From the NCBI GenBank assembly GCA_039029535.1, contig JBCCFW010000019.1:6664-70663 (forward strand): 64,000 bases of DNA, given 5' to 3'. Of the stretch, positions 11,217 through 20,062 are shown piece after piece. The DNA comes from JBCCFW01 sp039029535 (GTDB taxonomy: Bacteria; Acidobacteriota; JBCCFW01). The notes under the pieces were generated by a model. That model was given only the letters and a program-made list of their open reading frames with translations, was not told the origin of the DNA and searched no databases. Position 1 is the first letter of the stretch. The number at the start of each line of letters is the position of its first letter. The position numbers and the translations under genes are program-made.

Positions 11217-11284
11217 GACGGATGTCCCCTGGAGGCGGTGATTCTAGTCGCTCTCCGGAAGGCTGGGCGGGATCTGTCCCCGGC

Positions 11285-12454
11285 TCAGGCAGCGGCGCCG
11301 GCGTGCAGGCCGGCGACGGTCTCGTAGAACTTGGCGAGGCGTTGACGGAAGGCCGCCTCGCTGTACTCGGCCTCGACCAGCTCCTTGCCACGACGACCGA
11401 ACGCGGCACGGTCCTCGGGCGAGGTGGAGAGTCGACGGATCCCTTCGGCGAAGTCGTCCGGGTTGGGCTCGACGAGGAGGCTGGCCTCCTCGGTGATGAC
11501 CTGCGTGTGGGTCGACAGCCGCGTCGCGATCGTCGGCTTGCCCGACTGCAGGTAGGAGTACACCTTCATCGGCGTGTTGCGACCGGCGATGCGCGGCGAG
11601 AGCAAGACGTCGCCCTGGTCGAGCACGGCCTGGAGCTGGGTGGCAGGGATGGGACCGACGAAGACCGTGCGGTCGCCGATCCCGAGCTCCTCGCAGCGTG
11701 CCTTGTACTGCTCGATGTGGTCGGCCCGACCACCGACGACGACGAGGGTCGCGTCGGGACAGTCCGGCGCGGCCTTGGCGAAGCCTTCGACCATGAGGTC
11801 GATGCCTTGGTAAGACTCGAGGTTGCCGACGTAGAGGAACTTCAGGCCGGGCGCCTCGGTCAGCGTCGTGGGCAGCTCACCGGTCTCACGGTCCGCGAGC
11901 GGGAAGTCGGGGAGGAGGTGGACCAGGCTGCCGTCGGGGTGATGACGTCGGGCTTCGTCGACCAGGGCGGGGCAGACGGCGAGGACCGCGAGGGCGCGCT
12001 GGATGGAGCGCTGCTCGAGCATCCGGAAGAGGGGCACCGCCGGGGCGTACCAGAAGCTCCGCTCGGCCACCTGCTCGCTCATGAGCGAGTCCATGTCGAA
12101 GACGTAGGGGGTCCCGGTGAGCCGCCGGATGATCCAGGCCATGAAGGCGGCTTCTTCCACCGCATGGACGATGTCGACCTTCTCGCGCTTGACGAGCTGG
12201 AGCGCCTTCCAGGCAAACGGCACGTCGCAGAGAGCCTTTTGCCACGAGGGTCCGATGGGGACTTCCTTCACGCCGAGGGGATACGAGCTGCGGTGATGCG
12301 TGACGTTGGGGATGTCGACGTCCTCGCCCTCTTCATAGGAGAGGACGTGGACCTCGTGTCCTTGATCGGACAGGGCCTCGAGGGCGGCCTGGTCCGCGAT
12401 CGGTGAGCCGCGGAGCACGAAGAACGGGTGAGGAGCGAGAAACAGGATCTTCAT
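11285..12454 (-). CDS. Family 4 glycosyltransferase (GT-B)
   Basis: 389 residues. The N-terminal acceptor-side Rossmann domain begins MKILFLAPHPFFVLRGSPI, like many GT4 enzymes, and includes VDIVHAVEEAAF. The C-terminal domain contains LKFLYVGNLESYQGIDLMVEGF and the donor-site region SPRIAGRNTPMKVYSYLQSGKPTI in the place of the E-x7-E motif. It probably transfers a sugar from a nucleotide donor on the cytoplasmic face. Donor and acceptor are unknown. It lies 12 bp downstream of the methyltransferase gene, so the two are almost certainly cotranscribed. Confidence 0.88.
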   Translation of the reverse strand: MKILFLAPHPFFVLRGSPIADQAALEALSDQGHEVHVLSYEEGEDVDIPNVTHHRSSYPLGVKEVPIGPSWQKALCDVPFAWKALQLVKREKVDIVHAVEEAAFMAWIIRRLTGTPYVFDMDSLMSEQVAERSFWYAPAVPLFRMLEQRSIQRALAVLAVCPALVDEARRHHPDGSLVHLLPDFPLADRETGELPTTLTEAPGLKFLYVGNLESYQGIDLMVEGFAKAAPDCPDATLVVVGGRADHIEQYKARCEELGIGDRTVFVGPIPATQLQAVLDQGDVLLSPRIAGRNTPMKVYSYLQSGKPTIATRLSTHTQVITEEASLLVEPNPDDFAEGIRRLSTSPEDRAAFGRRGKELVEAEYSEAAFRQRLAKFYETVAGLHAGAAA

Positions 12455-12466
12455 GGGGAGTCCGAA

Positions 12467-13225
12467 TCAAGACGAGGGCAGCGAGCCCTCGCGGGCGGCG
12501 CGCAGGATGACCGGCGAGCCGAGACGGGAGGTCAGGCCGAGCCAGGAGGCGGGAGCCTCGAGGCCACGGGAGAGGAAGGGGAGCTTGCCCATCCGGTGCA
12601 GGGCCATCGGCCAAAAGAACTGAGGCCGGCTGGCGAGCAGGGGCAAGCCCAGTGAAGTCAGCTCGTCGCCGACCTCGGCGCGCGACATCATTCCGTACTG
12701 TCGCGTGTCGCCCTCGAAGCCCTTCTTCAGCTTGAAGAGCATGGGGGCGATGGAGTTGAGGCTGTCGGTGGTGGCGAAGTCGACGATGACCGCGTGACGT
12801 GCCACCCGCGCGGCCGCGGCGAGCAAGCGTTGCCAGCTCGTGACGTGGGCCATGATGCGGAAGGCGAGCACGACGTCGACGCTCTTGTCGCGCAGCGGCG
12901 GATCCAGGAGGTCGCCGGTGAGCGCTCGGTAGCCCTCGCGTCCGACCTCGTGTCGCGGTCGTTGCTGACAGCTCGGATCGGTGCCGAGCACCGTCACCCG
13001 ATAGCCCTCACGGGCGAGCGGGCCGACGAGCTGGCCGTGACCGCCGCCGATGTCGAGGACCGTCCCGCCCTTCCACGGCTCGCAGAGCTCGAGGGTGAGC
13101 TGTTCCTGACGCTCGAGCAGGTAGCGGCCGACGCGACCGGAGAAGCGCAGGGCGTAGCGATCCGAGGACGACTCGAGGTCGGGCTGCTCGAGCCCGCGCT
13201 CGTTCACGTAGGTCGCGCTGCTCAC
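12467..13225 (-). CDS. Class I SAM-dependent methyltransferase
   Basis: 252 residues. Motif I (TVLDIGGGHGQLVGPLA) binds SAM at residues ~55-70; post-I (VTVLGTDPSCQQR) and motif IV (SVDVVLAFRIMAHV) follow. The C-terminal part (PMLFKLKKGFEGDTRQYGMM, RPQFFWPMALHRMGKLP) is typical of methyltransferases annotated next to glycan or lipid genes. The GTG start overlaps the stop of the upstream glycerol-3-phosphate dehydrogenase gene by 4 nt (GTGA), so translation is coupled. Confidence 0.88.
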   Translation of the reverse strand: MSSATYVNERGLEQPDLESSSDRYALRFSGRVGRYLLERQEQLTLELCEPWKGGTVLDIGGGHGQLVGPLAREGYRVTVLGTDPSCQQRPRHEVGREGYRALTGDLLDPPLRDKSVDVVLAFRIMAHVTSWQRLLAAAARVARHAVIVDFATTDSLNSIAPMLFKLKKGFEGDTRQYGMMSRAEVGDELTSLGLPLLASRPQFFWPMALHRMGKLPFLSRGLEAPASWLGLTSRLGSPVILRAAREGSLPSS

Positions 13226-14760
13226 GACGCCACCGTGGCAGCCGGAGCCGTGGACAGCAGCCCGTCGAGGCTACGAGACCGCACGGCGGCGGCCAGTCGC
13301 TGACGTTCCTCCTGGCGGCGTGCGTCGTCGTGGTCGAGCGCCTCGCAGGCCAGGTCGGCGGCGGCGTTCAGGTCGCCGTGTTGATGGAGACCTTCGATCC
13401 GGCGGAGCAGCAGGTCGTCGAGGTGGGGTGCCATCTCCTCCTCGGAGAGCACGCGCAGCTCCTTCGAGAAGTCGGCGCGGTCCTGCAAGGAGGTCAGTCG
13501 CAGCGACACGTCGGTGAGGCCGGTGCGCACGACCGGTCGAGTGCGGGCGTCCGGTCGCGGGCCGCTGGCGGGCGGACAGCGCTCGAGGAAGCGCTCGGCG
13601 ACGTGACGGGCGGTCGTGTACTTGATGCCCGAGAGCGAGTGCAGGCCCGACGGCCCTCCAGCCTGCGAGTGATCGACCAGCGCCGGACGCTTGGCCATCT
13701 CGTCGCTGCCCGGCGCGCGGGCCGGGAGCTCACCCCAGTGGACGCGGAGGACCTTGTCCCGGTTGGCGGGCAGGCCGGGGAGAGCGCCGGTGAGGTCGTC
13801 GAGGAAGAGCTGGAGGGCCTCCTCGCCGGGCTGACGATCGTCACCCTCGTTCCAGGAGAGGTGTCGCGTGCCCGCGTGCAGCCGACCCTTCCAGGGCACG
13901 AGGAACATCATGGGAGCGCCGAGGCGCGGTGGCTCGACGTCGAGGGCCTCGGAGGAGGGAGGCTCCACGTCGAGGATGAGGTTGAACGCGAGCTGACGTT
14001 GGAAGAGCTCGGCGTGGTCGCGGTCGAGACGAGTGGCGAGCTCGCGACACCAGGGACCCGCGCAGTTGACGACGACCGGAGCCGAGTAGCGATGCGAGGA
14101 GCCGATCGTTCCGTCTTCTGCTTCGAGACCGGTGACCCGGCCCTCCTCGACGACCAGCGAGCGGGCCTCCATCCGGTTGAGCACGACGGCGCCCTCTGCC
14201 ACCGCCCAGCGGAGCACCTCGATGAGGAGCCGCTCCGACGAGAGCAGCAGGCCGTCGTGCCAGAGGCCGGCGCCCTGAAGCTTCTCGGCCGGCAGCAACG
14301 GCACGCGGCGGAGGGTGTCGTCCCGCGACACGAGATGCGAGCCCGGAAGGTGGCAGCGCTCGGGCACGTCGTCGTTGCGTCGCCACGACAGCACGTCGTT
14401 GAGCTTGAGGGCCACGCCGAAAGTCGACGGTCGCTTGAGCCCCTTGCCGCGCAGCGGCAGCAGGCAGGGGAGTGGGGCGGTCAGCTCGGGGAAGTGCTGG
14501 AGGAAGAAGCGGCGTTCGCCGATCGACTCGAAGAATCGCGGCAGGTCCAGGCTCTGGAGGTAGCGCAGGCCGCCATGGAGGATGCGCAGGCTGTTCCATG
14601 AGGTCGCGCCGCCGAAGTCGTCGCGCTCGAGCAACAGCGTGCGACGGCCCGATCGGCTCGCCTCCAACGCCACGCAAGCGCCGAGGATGCCGCCGCCGAC
14701 CACGATGAGGTCGTAGCGCTCGCCGGCGGCTCCGGCGGGGTCACGAGGGCCGAGCGTCAC
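13222..14760 (-). CDS. glpD: FAD-dependent glycerol-3-phosphate dehydrogenase
   Basis: 512 residues. FAD is bound by YDLIVVGGGILGACVALEA at the N-terminus; the GlpD/GlpA signature follows (GATSWNSLRILHGGLRYLQ). The substrate-site and cap region includes WKGRLHAGTRHLSW, and near the C-terminus GLHSLSGIKYTTARHVAE marks the return to the FAD fold. The enzyme oxidises sn-glycerol-3-phosphate to dihydroxyacetone phosphate and passes electrons to quinone at the inner membrane. I chose GTG 14760 because it overlaps the upstream stop in GTGA; the longer open frame upstream is antisense-like sequence of the neighbour. A family relative with another substrate is possible, since no glycerol kinase or transporter is adjacent. 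Confidence 0.85.
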   Translation of the reverse strand: MTLGPRDPAGAAGERYDLIVVGGGILGACVALEASRSGRRTLLLERDDFGGATSWNSLRILHGGLRYLQSLDLPRFFESIGERRFFLQHFPELTAPLPCLLPLRGKGLKRPSTFGVALKLNDVLSWRRNDDVPERCHLPGSHLVSRDDTLRRVPLLPAEKLQGAGLWHDGLLLSSERLLIEVLRWAVAEGAVVLNRMEARSLVVEEGRVTGLEAEDGTIGSSHRYSAPVVVNCAGPWCRELATRLDRDHAELFQRQLAFNLILDVEPPSSEALDVEPPRLGAPMMFLVPWKGRLHAGTRHLSWNEGDDRQPGEEALQLFLDDLTGALPGLPANRDKVLRVHWGELPARAPGSDEMAKRPALVDHSQAGGPSGLHSLSGIKYTTARHVAERFLERCPPASGPRPDARTRPVVRTGLTDVSLRLTSLQDRADFSKELRVLSEEEMAPHLDDLLLRRIEGLHQHGDLNAAADLACEALDHDDARRQEERQRLAAAVRSRSLDGLLSTAPAATVAS

Positions 14761-15563
14761 GCGCTCCTCCGTCGCTTGCGAAGCTGCATCTCGACCTGAT
14801 GCCGGAAGAAGCGGATCACGCTCTCGCGTCGACCGAAGGGCTGCAAGCCACCCTCGCCGGCAGTGAGGGTGGTCTTGAGCGCTTGCGCGGGGCGGTCGGC
14901 ATCGAGCGTCGCTTCGAGGACGAAGCCATGCGCCAGCGGACGCGTGGTCTCGGACTCGAAGGGGAGTGGGTCGGTTCCCGGCAGGATCGAGAGACCGCGT
15001 TCGCGACCCTTGTTCAGCAGCGGTGGAGGCAGCGAGAGTTGCGGACGGCCGGCGTTGTCGCCGAGGAAGAGCGGGGCGGGCCAGCTCGCTTCGATGGCGG
15101 CCGCGATCTTCTTGCCCCGACCGCCGAGCCACTTGCCCACGCCCCAGGGCAGGCAGGCGAGGGCACCGGACTCCATGACACCGGTGATGGTTGCGTCGAG
15201 AGGCATGCCCTCGTCGAGACGGGCGCGGGTGCCGAGCGCGAGGACCTCGATGCCCTCGGCCGTCACGTGCTGCGCGCCGGCCACGACCAGGAGCGCGGGA
15301 CCTTCGGCAGGCGTCAGCCAGATCGCCTCGTCGTCCTGCGTGGTCTCGGCGTGCCATCCGGATGGGAGCGTGCCGGTCGCGAGCTCGGTGAAGCGATCGA
15401 CGCCCGGCATTTCCGTCAACAACCAGGCCGCGGGCGTGTCGTCGGCGAGACCGAGTCGACGCGCGTTGTCGCGGCGTCGGCGCTCGTTGCTGGCGAGCAA
15501 GGCTTCGAGGTCGTAGCAGGGGTGGAGGTGGACGTGACCGTCCACGAGCCAGTGGTTGCTCAT
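14757..15563 (-). CDS. PHP/amidohydrolase-like protein of unknown function
   Basis: 268 residues. It opens with SNHWLVDGHVHLHPCYD, an H-x-H motif after a beta-strand as in PHP phosphoesterases and metal-dependent amidohydrolases. The rest is only loosely like those folds, with segments such as ACLPWGVGKWLGGRGKK and ARPLAHGFVLEATLD, and I do not see all the expected metal ligands. A metal-dependent hydrolase acting near a lipid or glycan pathway is the best guess. It overlaps the next gene by GTGA and lies 13 bp after the DUF457 gene, in the middle of a leftward operon. Confidence 0.65.
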   Translation of the reverse strand: MSNHWLVDGHVHLHPCYDLEALLASNERRRRDNARRLGLADDTPAAWLLTEMPGVDRFTELATGTLPSGWHAETTQDDEAIWLTPAEGPALLVVAGAQHVTAEGIEVLALGTRARLDEGMPLDATITGVMESGALACLPWGVGKWLGGRGKKIAAAIEASWPAPLFLGDNAGRPQLSLPPPLLNKGRERGLSILPGTDPLPFESETTRPLAHGFVLEATLDADRPAQALKTTLTAGEGGLQPFGRRESVIRFFRHQVEMQLRKRRRSA

Positions 15564-15576
15564 GATCGACAGCCTC

Positions 15577-16116
15577 TCATGAAGCGGCGGTCGTCGCAGG
15601 GGGTCGGAGCCACCAGGCGAGAGCGGCGACGAGCGCGGCGAAGCCGAGCTCCGTGGCGAGGGTGATCGCGTGTTGCTTGAACGCGAAGAGGTCGTGCCAC
15701 TGAGCGCCGTAGAAGAGAGGGAACGGAGTGCCGATGCGCTCCTGGGTGAAGGGCCAGAGCAACATCACGCCCCGTCCGCGCGTGGCCGCGTCCAGGAGGC
15801 AGTGGGACCAGTGACAGGCGAGGCCCACCAGGGCCATCCAGCGCCAGGGAAGACGCAGCCAGGCGCCGGTCGCCAGGCCGAAGCCGAGCGCGAAGACGGG
15901 TCCGGCGACGAGGCTGTGCGTGAAGGTGCCGTGGTCGATGAGCCCGCCCTTCGGGAAGAAGGCGAGCAGGAAGAAGTCGAGGTCCGGCGCGAGCAGGGCG
16001 AACAGGGTCACGCCGAGCAGCCCCCAGCGCTGGCGGGGGCTCGGCTCGAACCGCGCCCGCGCGAGCAGGGGCGACGAGAGGAGGATCAAGGAGGCGTGAG
16101 CCACGGGTGAGGGCAT
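15577..16116 (-). CDS. DUF457/YdjM-family membrane-bound metal-dependent hydrolase
   Basis: 179 residues and five hydrophobic segments. The family is recognised by the N-terminal HA motif (MPSPVAHASLILL), the acidic LLAPDLDFFLL and the HGTFTHSLVAGPVF and HWSHCLLDAATRGRG histidine clusters, which would bind metal at the membrane face. Members are inner-membrane proteins with predicted phospholipase-like or DNA-damage-linked roles that are poorly defined. It is the first gene of a leftward run reaching 10233; a TATTCT/TCGACC promoter-like pair lies just upstream. Confidence 0.82.
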   Translation of the reverse strand: MPSPVAHASLILLSSPLLARARFEPSPRQRWGLLGVTLFALLAPDLDFFLLAFFPKGGLIDHGTFTHSLVAGPVFALGFGLATGAWLRLPWRWMALVGLACHWSHCLLDAATRGRGVMLLWPFTQERIGTPFPLFYGAQWHDLFAFKQHAITLATELGFAALVAALAWWLRPPATTAAS

Positions 16117-16133
16117 GGTCGTTCGCGGTCTTT

Positions 16134-16162
16134 AGAATAATGCTGATGGAGGTCGAGGTCGA
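16134..16162 (-). promoter_or_regulatory. Candidate sigma-70 promoter of the 16.1-10.2 kb leftward operon
   Basis: On the minus strand TCGACC (4/6 to TTGACA) is followed after 17 nt by TATTCT (4/6 to TATAAT). Transcription would start about 11 nt before the ATG at 16116. Supported only by spacing and match. Confidence 0.4.
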
Positions 16163-16323
16163 GACGACTGGAGACTCGGCCTGCGTTCTTCGGACGGGCC
16201 TGGATCTTCCGTCTTCTCTCGACGTTCCGGGCGCACGGCAGGCGGGGCCGAATGACTTCGGGTGGCCTCGCCGTCGTCCCTGAGGGCAGGCATGCTGCCC
16301 CTTCGAACTCTGGTGCTGAATTG

Positions 16324-18495
16324 ATGTGGTCCCTGCTCGCTCCCTTGCTGGCGCTCGCCCTGGTCCAAACGCCGTCTCCGGTCGGTCCGACCGGGCCGCT
16401 CTTCCTGGGCCTGGAGACCGCCGACGCCGACGTCCTGGTCCTGCGCTACCGCACCGACGACCGCACGCCGGCGCCGTCTCAGGACCCCGCCCGCTATCTC
16501 GTGAACGATCGACCGGTCATGCGGGTGGGGCGTCACTCGGCCCCGATCTACGAGGAGCGTTGCACGGACTGGAAGGCCCAGCGCTACCCCATGTTGCTCG
16601 AGCACCGGCTCTATCTCGAGCTGTCCGAGCCCTTGAAGGAGGGCACCGAGCTTCGAGTGCGGGGTCCCTGGGGGGAGCACGCGGAGCGCTTCTCGGCCCT
16701 CACGACGCGCTGCGAGTCGTTCAAGATCAACCAGGCGGGTTACGGAACCCGGGGCCAGGATCGACGGGCGTACCTGGCGGCCTGGCTAGGCGACCTCGGT
16801 GGACGCGAGCTGAAGGCGAAGGGGCCGGTCGAGCTGCGGGTCGCGTCCGACGACACCCTGATCGCCACGATCGCGCTCGGCGAGCCGACGACCGACCAGC
16901 GCGCGGGCGGACCGGCGCGGTCCCTCGACCTCGGCGTGCTCAGCGAGCCGGGTAGCTACTACCTGAGCCTGCCGGGGGTCGGTCGGAGCGCGTCGTTCCC
17001 CTACGGGCCGGCCGTCGCCCACCACGCCTTCTACGTGCATGCGCGGGGCTTCTACCACCAGCGTTGCGGCGTGCCGCTCGAGAAGCCTCACACGCGGTGG
17101 ACGCGACCCGCCTGCCACGAGACCATGCGGGTGACCGAGGGGGAGCCTCCGGGCTTCATCAAGCTGAAGGAGGGGCCGATCCGTCCCAGCCGCGGCGGGC
17201 ATCACGATGCGGGCGACTTCGATCATCGACTGGCCCACGTCCTCGTCCCGGCCTGGCTGATGGAGGCCGTCGAGCTCTACCCCGAGCGCTTCCCCGACGG
17301 TCAGCTCGACATCCCCGAGAGCGGCAACGGCATCTCCGATCTCCTGGACGAGGCGCTCTTCGCCATCGAGCGCTGGGAGGTCTTGCAAGAAGACGACGGT
17401 GGCGTGCGAGCGGGGACCGAGGCCCGACGTCACCCGACCTATGGTGAGGTGAACGCGGCCACGGATCCGCTGGAGTACCGCACCTACCGACGCGACGGCT
17501 TCACGACCTTGTCGGCGGCCGGGCTGTTCGCGCAGGCCTCGCGCTTGCTGCGTCCCCGTGATCCGAAGCGGGCGGACGCCCTGCTGCGACGGGCGGTGAA
17601 GGCCTGGGAGTTCTTCGAGCGTCACCGCGACGGCGAGGAGTACCGCTTCACGCCGGGGCCCCGGCTCCGGGCGAGCTGTCATCTCTACCTGGCGACGGGG
17701 GAGGAGAAGTACCACGCCGAGCTCAAGACGCAGGCGCTCTACCTCTGCGACAAGGGGCCGTCCCGTTCGAAGTGGCCGGCCCAGCACGCGGGCACGTACT
17801 ACCACCTCGGCCTGCTTCGGAAGGGGATGATCTTCACGCACGACTTCTTCCCGTACCTGCTCGACCATGGTCGACCGGTGGACGAGGAGGTCGTCGCGGC
17901 GTTGCGGCAGCGGGTGATCTCGCGAGCCAACGACACGGTCAAGAAGCTGACGAAGCGGAGCTGGGCGTATCTCGAGGCCAAGGGCTGGGGGGCCTGCACG
18001 GGCGTCGGTCGCTGGGGCGACCAGCTCGTTCACGCGCACTACCTGACCGGCAAGCAGGTCTACCTCGACCACGCCGGGCGCCTGGCCGACTTCGCCCTGG
18101 GCGTGAACCCGGCGGGCTGGAGCTTCACGACGGGTCTGGGCCATCGGCCGCCGTACACGCCGCTCCAGCTCGACTCGTACGCGCACGTGCGTCGCGGGGA
18201 GGCGCCGGTGCCGGGCATCGTCATCTATGGCGTGGCGGAGGTGGGCAAGTCCGAGCACCAGAAGGTGGTCACGCGTCAGGTGTACCCGGAGTTCGACTCG
18301 ATCCCCATGCTGCGTCGGCTCACCGACGGCTGGTCGGTCGTGCCCCAGGCGGAGTTCACCACCTACGAGACAATGGCGCCCAACACCTTCCTGTTCGCCG
18401 CGCTCGCGCCGGAGACACCGCTGAAGGGTGAGCTCTTGCCGGTGGGAACGGTGGGGCTTCCGGGTGGTGATCCGAGAGGGCAGCTACGACCCTGA
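16324..18495 (+). CDS. Secreted glycoside hydrolase family 9 (endoglucanase-like)
   Basis: 723 residues. A signal peptide (MWSLLAPLLALALVQTPS) is followed by an N-terminal Ig-like domain (the CelD_N type that precedes GH9) with FKINQAGYGTRGQDRRAY, then the (alpha/alpha)6 catalytic domain starting near residue 270. The GH9 acid/base-nucleophile region is GGHHDAGDFDHRLAH, with both Asp residues of DAGD, and the C-terminal catalytic Glu is in TTYETMAPNTF. GH9 enzymes cleave beta-1,4-glucans or related polymers by inversion. I chose ATG 16324 so that the signal peptide is at the N-terminus. The 3' end overlaps the convergent methyltransferase gene by 12 bp. No other polysaccharide genes are adjacent, so its substrate is open. 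Confidence 0.88.
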   Translation: MWSLLAPLLALALVQTPSPVGPTGPLFLGLETADADVLVLRYRTDDRTPAPSQDPARYLVNDRPVMRVGRHSAPIYEERCTDWKAQRYPMLLEHRLYLELSEPLKEGTELRVRGPWGEHAERFSALTTRCESFKINQAGYGTRGQDRRAYLAAWLGDLGGRELKAKGPVELRVASDDTLIATIALGEPTTDQRAGGPARSLDLGVLSEPGSYYLSLPGVGRSASFPYGPAVAHHAFYVHARGFYHQRCGVPLEKPHTRWTRPACHETMRVTEGEPPGFIKLKEGPIRPSRGGHHDAGDFDHRLAHVLVPAWLMEAVELYPERFPDGQLDIPESGNGISDLLDEALFAIERWEVLQEDDGGVRAGTEARRHPTYGEVNAATDPLEYRTYRRDGFTTLSAAGLFAQASRLLRPRDPKRADALLRRAVKAWEFFERHRDGEEYRFTPGPRLRASCHLYLATGEEKYHAELKTQALYLCDKGPSRSKWPAQHAGTYYHLGLLRKGMIFTHDFFPYLLDHGRPVDEEVVAALRQRVISRANDTVKKLTKRSWAYLEAKGWGACTGVGRWGDQLVHAHYLTGKQVYLDHAGRLADFALGVNPAGWSFTTGLGHRPPYTPLQLDSYAHVRRGEAPVPGIVIYGVAEVGKSEHQKVVTRQVYPEFDSIPMLRRLTDGWSVVPQAEFTTYETMAPNTFLFAALAPETPLKGELLPVGTVGLPGGDPRGQLRP

Positions 18496-19524
18496 GGATC
18501 GAGCCGGCTTGGCCTCGATGACCGCGTTCCCGTGGGCCTGGGTCTCGTGCACGGCGACCAGCTCCAGCCCGCTGCTCGCGAGCAGGCGCTCGAACTCCTT
18601 CCGCGTCCGTTCCCGACCGGGCACCAGCGTCATCATGAGGAGGTCCATCAGCGCGGCTTGCCTCCCTGGCGGACCGTCGTCGGAGCGGACCAACTCGACG
18701 AGCAGCACCCGACCGTCCGGTGACAGCGCATCGCGACAGTGCCGCAGCACGATGCTGGCCTGATCGTCGTCGAGGCTGTGAACGACGCTCTTGAGCAGGT
18801 AGGCATCGCCACCGCTGGGCACGCCTTCACGGGCGTCGGCACCGACGATCGTGCAGCGTGACGCGAGCTCGCCCGAGCGCAAGGCTTCCGAGGCCTCGGC
18901 CACGACCGAGGGGAAGTCGACGAGCGTGCCCTTCATCCCTGCGTGCTCGGTGAGGATGGCCGAGAGCAACGCGCCGCGACCGCCACCCACGTCGACGACG
19001 TGGCCGTAGCGCGAGAAGTCGTGGGTCGCGAGCACGGCGGTGGCCGACTCGTGGGAGCCAGCGTTCATCGCCTGGTCGTAGAGCGTGGCGTCGCCGGGGT
19101 TCTCCGCGACGTGCTCGTAGAAGCTCCGACCGTGGACCTGCTCGAAGGCCGTGCGTCCGTTGCGGACGCCGTCGGCCAGAGCGCCCCACGAGTCCCAGAG
19201 GAAGGGGGCACCGAGAAAGCGCGCCCAGGGCGCGGTGGAGTCCGGTCGGTCGGTGAGCAAGGTCTCGCTCACGGGAGTCTGGTGCAGGCCCTGCTCGTCC
19301 TCGCGGAACACGCCGACGGCGACCAGCGCGGTGAGCAGGCGACGCAGCGAGGTCGGGTCGGCGTCGGTGGCTTCGGCGAGGGCGGCCACCGTCTTCGGTC
19401 CCTCGACGAGCCGATCCGCCAGGCCGAGCTCCGCGGCCGTGCGCACCGCCTGAGCGACGAGGCCTGCGGGCCAGATGAGGTCGAAGAGCTGCGCGTGGGG
19501 GGGAGGGCCGGGCTCAGTGCTCAT
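18484..19524 (-). CDS. SAM-dependent O-methyltransferase (Methyltransf_2 type)
   Basis: 346 residues. The N-terminal winged-helix dimerisation domain (LFDLIWPAGLVAQAVRTAAELGLADRL and LRRLLTALVAVGVF) is followed by a class I catalytic domain with motif I YGHVVDVGGGRGALLSAIL and GMKGTLVDFPSVVAEA. Related enzymes methylate small phenolic or polyketide-type hydroxyl groups in secondary metabolism. A catalytic His is plausible in YLLKSVVHSLDDD. There is no biosynthetic partner nearby, so the substrate is unknown. I chose ATG 19524; a Nudix gene starts 10 bp away in the opposite direction. Confidence 0.85.
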   Translation of the reverse strand: MSTEPGPPPHAQLFDLIWPAGLVAQAVRTAAELGLADRLVEGPKTVAALAEATDADPTSLRRLLTALVAVGVFREDEQGLHQTPVSETLLTDRPDSTAPWARFLGAPFLWDSWGALADGVRNGRTAFEQVHGRSFYEHVAENPGDATLYDQAMNAGSHESATAVLATHDFSRYGHVVDVGGGRGALLSAILTEHAGMKGTLVDFPSVVAEASEALRSGELASRCTIVGADAREGVPSGGDAYLLKSVVHSLDDDQASIVLRHCRDALSPDGRVLLVELVRSDDGPPGRQAALMDLLMMTLVPGRERTRKEFERLLASSGLELVAVHETQAHGNAVIEAKPARSSGS

Positions 19525-19533
19525 GGGCCGAGC

Positions 19534-19977
19534 ATGGCACGGCATGATCGCGACGTGGTCCCCGTCGAGAAGGTGCTCGTCTACATCCAGCATGAAGGAC
19601 GCTTGCTCGTGCTCCGTCATCCGGAGCATCCCGAGGCTGGTGTCCAAGTGCCCGGAGGAACGCGGCGTTCGGGAGAGGAGCCCGAAGTCGCCGCGCTGAG
19701 GGAGGCACGCGAGGAGACCGGCCTGACCGGGCTCCGCATCGTGCGGCTCCTTGGCATGACCGAGCACGACATGCGCCCCTTCGGCAAGGACGAGACACAT
19801 CGCCGGCACGTCTTCGAGCTGGCCCTCGACGACGAGCCGCCCGAGCGCTGGCATCACCACGAGGACGATCCCGAGGGAGGAGGAGCTCCCATCCTCTTCG
19901 AGCTGTCCTGGGAGCCCTTGTCAGAGCTCCCCGAGCTCATCGCCGGACACGGCGAGCTCGTCGACCGCCTTTGCTGA
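19534..19977 (+). CDS. Nudix hydrolase
   Basis: 147 residues. The Nudix box is complete: GTRRSGEEPEVAALREA continues into REETGL, matching G-x5-E-x7-REUxEExGU. It would hydrolyse a nucleoside diphosphate linked to some other moiety, using the box glutamates to hold Mg2+. The C-terminal part includes RRHVFELALDDEPPERW and ILFELSWEPL. The start is uncertain: ATG 19534 and GTG 19555 are both possible and neither has a clear Shine-Dalgarno; with the divergent start only 10 bp away the transcript may be leaderless or initiate inside the neighbouring gene. Confidence 0.85.
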   Translation: MARHDRDVVPVEKVLVYIQHEGRLLVLRHPEHPEAGVQVPGGTRRSGEEPEVAALREAREETGLTGLRIVRLLGMTEHDMRPFGKDETHRRHVFELALDDEPPERWHHHEDDPEGGGAPILFELSWEPLSELPELIAGHGELVDRLC

Positions 19978-19998
19978 AGATCTCGGAGACGAGCTGGC

Positions 19999-20027
19999 TT
20001 GAAGCTCGTGCAGTGACTTCCTAGCTT
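19999..20027 (+). promoter_or_regulatory. Candidate promoter of the FG-GAP gene at 20063
   Basis: TTGAAG (4/6) is separated by 17 nt from TAGCTT (3/6). It would give a leader of about 30 nt carrying the AGGAGG before the GTG at 20063. The -10 lies in a CCTARCTTC element also found before two other secreted-protein genes. Confidence 0.35.
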
Positions 20028-20062
20028 CCGTTCAAAAGAAGAACGAGCGAGGAGGTGCGGCC

